Source: Schizochytrium sp. TIO01
Lineage: Eukaryota; Sar; Bigyra; Thraustochytrida; Thraustochytriidae
Direction of reading: 5' to 3'
Assembly: GCA_004764695.1 (NCBI GenBank)
Contig: SMSO01000005.1
Location: 161,501 to 225,500 of the forward strand
DNA: 64,000 nt
This document shows positions 62,500 through 64,000 of the stretch, one piece after another. Below the pieces are notes generated by a model that was given only the letters and a program-made list of their open reading frames with translations, did not search any database and was not told the DNA's origin. A program made the position numbers and the translations under genes. How positions within the stretch are numbered: the first letter of the stretch is position 1; each line of letters begins with the position of its first letter.

Positions 62500-64000
62500 T
62501 TATGCAGAACCACCTCCATCACCACAAACAGATGCATCCTGCGAGAATCTATAAGATGCCGTGTATGCTCTCACACCATTGCACTCATCAGCTAGAGTGC
62601 AACCATTCTCTGTCGTTTGGTCACATTGACGAATCCGAAATCGGTTCTCAAAAAGATGAGGCCGTTCCTCATACGTGAAGTCGATTGTCGTTCTATACTT
62701 GCAAGGAAGCTCTAGCGCTGGAATGAAGAGCTCCTCAACCCATTCAGACGAAGACTCATCATAGTAGTCAACGAAGAATCCCTTCTCACAAACATCTGTA
62801 GAGGTTGCGTAGTTCGTACTATTGGAGCATGTGTTGTCCGTAGTAATCGCTCCAGTCCCATGTGCTGCAACCTGTTGCTGAATAGGATATGTGTTCTGAG
62901 TAATTCCAGACTTGCACTTGCCTACGTCAACGGTATTATACTCACGAGAAATAGCCTTGCAGTATTGCATAGCCCATTCTTCTCCTCTTGCCGCAAGATT
63001 CGAGTTATCTTTCCAGATAGTTTCGAAACACGTTTCTGCCGGATTCGATTCTTCCTGGAAAACATTGGCTGTATTGCACCACGTTTGCACTGCAGCCTGG
63101 ATCTCTTTATTGTTTTGCCGTTTGATGGTGGGGTCAACAAGACTCTTGGCGAGTGCGAGAGCTGTACTCATTCTCATCCATGTACAATTAAAGAAAACAC
63201 CGGGGATTGAAATATCGGTCGGTGTAGACTCCATGTAATTGATCGTAGCTGTTGGGCAGAACCCAGTTGAATCAGCATTCGTGGCACGATCAGAATCCGT
63301 CTCAAAAATATGATCAAAGTCCAAGCGGTACCCTGTAATACCATCAACTTTCTTTTTACCTCGGGCAATCATTTTCTGGCATGTAATTTGAATATGAAGA
63401 GAATTCTCAAATTCGAGCACCCAAGTTCGAGACGCACCTCTATCCGTCTTATCCATGTCTTTTTCGTCGTAGTCGACACGAGAAAACACCTGCTCAAGCT
63501 GGGTGACACTTGCTTCATTTCCATTTAGTGTCCAGCCTGAACCAGGATCATCAAAGCAGGCATTCGCAGAGAGTGTATAGGTTGTTGCGCTGTTGAAAGT
63601 AAAGATCGCGTCTAACATTACCGCGCGCTCTCCAAGCGTGGTGTTGATGGATATCTCTTTCTCTGGGAATGTATAGAGCTCCATGACGGCAGGGGGTGAG
63701 CTGTTGCTTGCAAGACAAGGAGATCCAATAGCGCCAATGTTTTCCTGGCCGTACGCGATCAATTCAGCTCGTGTCTTATTATACGTACAGTTGTTACCTG
63801 CATGATCCAACTGGGATGTGCAGATATCTTCATGAATTGCGCAATCATCAATTGAGCGTCCATCACAAATGACCCATGCATCGATGATGTAGTCTGTTTC
63901 GTTGAATGGAACAAGCTCCGGATCACCATAGGCGACGCATTCAGGGCAGCATTTCTTAATTTCAGAATAGCTCTCTGTGTAGGAGATATTGAGACTGAGA
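62500..64000 (-). CDS. Secreted Cys-rich vWD-like protein, paralogue (5' end outside window)
   Basis: Partial gene: the frame is open through the window end, and reading past the first internal ATG (63810) continues upstream as CCPECVAYGDPELVPFNETD, IIDAWVICDGRS, so the true start lies beyond 64000. The 500 visible residues match the second half of the 1180-residue neighbour closely: GSPC-AS, VMELYT-PEKE, LGERAVM-DA, SANACFDDPGSGW, TDRGASRTWVLEF, GYRLDFDHI, VQTWCNTANV, STDVCEKGFFVDYYDESSSEW, RFRIRQCD, and an ending RFSQDASVCGDGGGSA. Cysteines are conserved between copies. Same strand and order as the neighbour, so a tandem gene duplication. Stop at 62500-62502. More copies may follow to the right. 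Confidence 0.85.
   Translation of the reverse strand, partial: LSLNISYTESYSEIKKCCPECVAYGDPELVPFNETDYIIDAWVICDGRSIDDCAIHEDICTSQLDHAGNNCTYNKTRAELIAYGQENIGAIGSPCLASNSSPPAVMELYTFPEKEISINTTLGERAVMLDAIFTFNSATTYTLSANACFDDPGSGWTLNGNEASVTQLEQVFSRVDYDEKDMDKTDRGASRTWVLEFENSLHIQITCQKMIARGKKKVDGITGYRLDFDHIFETDSDRATNADSTGFCPTATINYMESTPTDISIPGVFFNCTWMRMSTALALAKSLVDPTIKRQNNKEIQAAVQTWCNTANVFQEESNPAETCFETIWKDNSNLAARGEEWAMQYCKAISREYNTVDVGKCKSGITQNTYPIQQQVAAHGTGAITTDNTCSNSTNYATSTDVCEKGFFVDYYDESSSEWVEELFIPALELPCKYRTTIDFTYEERPHLFENRFRIRQCDQTTENGCTLADECNGVRAYTASYRFSQDASVCGDGGGSA

Noticed and set aside
1-64000. tRNA genes, rRNA, CRISPR arrays and telomere repeats
   Set aside because: I looked for B-box-like GGTTCRANNCC patterns with a matching A box, rRNA-like blocks, spaced direct repeats and TTAGGG-like arrays and found none convincing; a covariance-model scan would settle the RNA genes.

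Overview
This window is nuclear DNA from a microbial eukaryote. The genes are mostly single-exon and widely spaced. The proteins are of eukaryotic type: a transmembrane TKL-like kinase, a UBA-UAS-UBX p97 cofactor, an elongin-B-like protein and secreted Cys-rich proteins. At least one GT-AG intron is present. Spaces between genes are rich in microsatellites. A stramenopile or labyrinthulomycete-like protist would fit, but that is inference from style; no rRNA or other phylogenetic marker is present.

Layout. 0-9 kb: phosphoserine aminotransferase, a uronate-isomerase-family amidohydrolase, a membrane-anchored kinase with QRD in place of HRD, a two-exon FAF2/UBXD8-like gene whose UBA domain lies in a 39-codon first exon, and a small elongin-B-like gene. 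9.6-15.5 kb: two diverged paralogues on the minus strand sharing an unrecognised ~115-residue domain plus a C-terminal coiled coil. 15.5-20.9 kb: no convincing gene. 20.9-27.3 kb: a large type I membrane glycoprotein and a low-complexity protein with near-identical TQ/DTDDE repeats. 27.3-36 kb: gene-poor, with an AT-rich/GC-rich switch and many simple repeats. 36-41 kb: a Gln/His-rich protein, then a 967-residue enzyme carrying an N-terminal ubiquitin-like segment, a HAD phosphatase, a T4 Rnl1-type RNA ligase and a P-loop polynucleotide kinase. Overlapping its 5' end on the other strand is a possible two-exon LYR-like gene. 41-47 kb: gene-poor, with a large octamer satellite. 47-54.5 kb: two paralogous MFS transporters flanking a eukaryotic IS607-like element. 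The element carries a serine-recombinase gene (tnpA) broken by one in-frame TAA and a Fanzor/TnpB nuclease gene that looks intact and overlaps it. 54.9-64 kb: two paralogous secreted Cys-rich proteins with GDP...FN / CD-R motifs resembling von Willebrand D-type cores; the second runs off the window.

Two items stand out. One is the phosphatase-ligase-kinase fusion, which carries every activity expected for RNA end healing and sealing in a domain order I do not recognise. The other is the IS607/Fanzor element, with its near-intact TnpA, its TAA-A-ATG junction and candidate right-end RNA hairpins. No tRNA, rRNA or CRISPR array was found.
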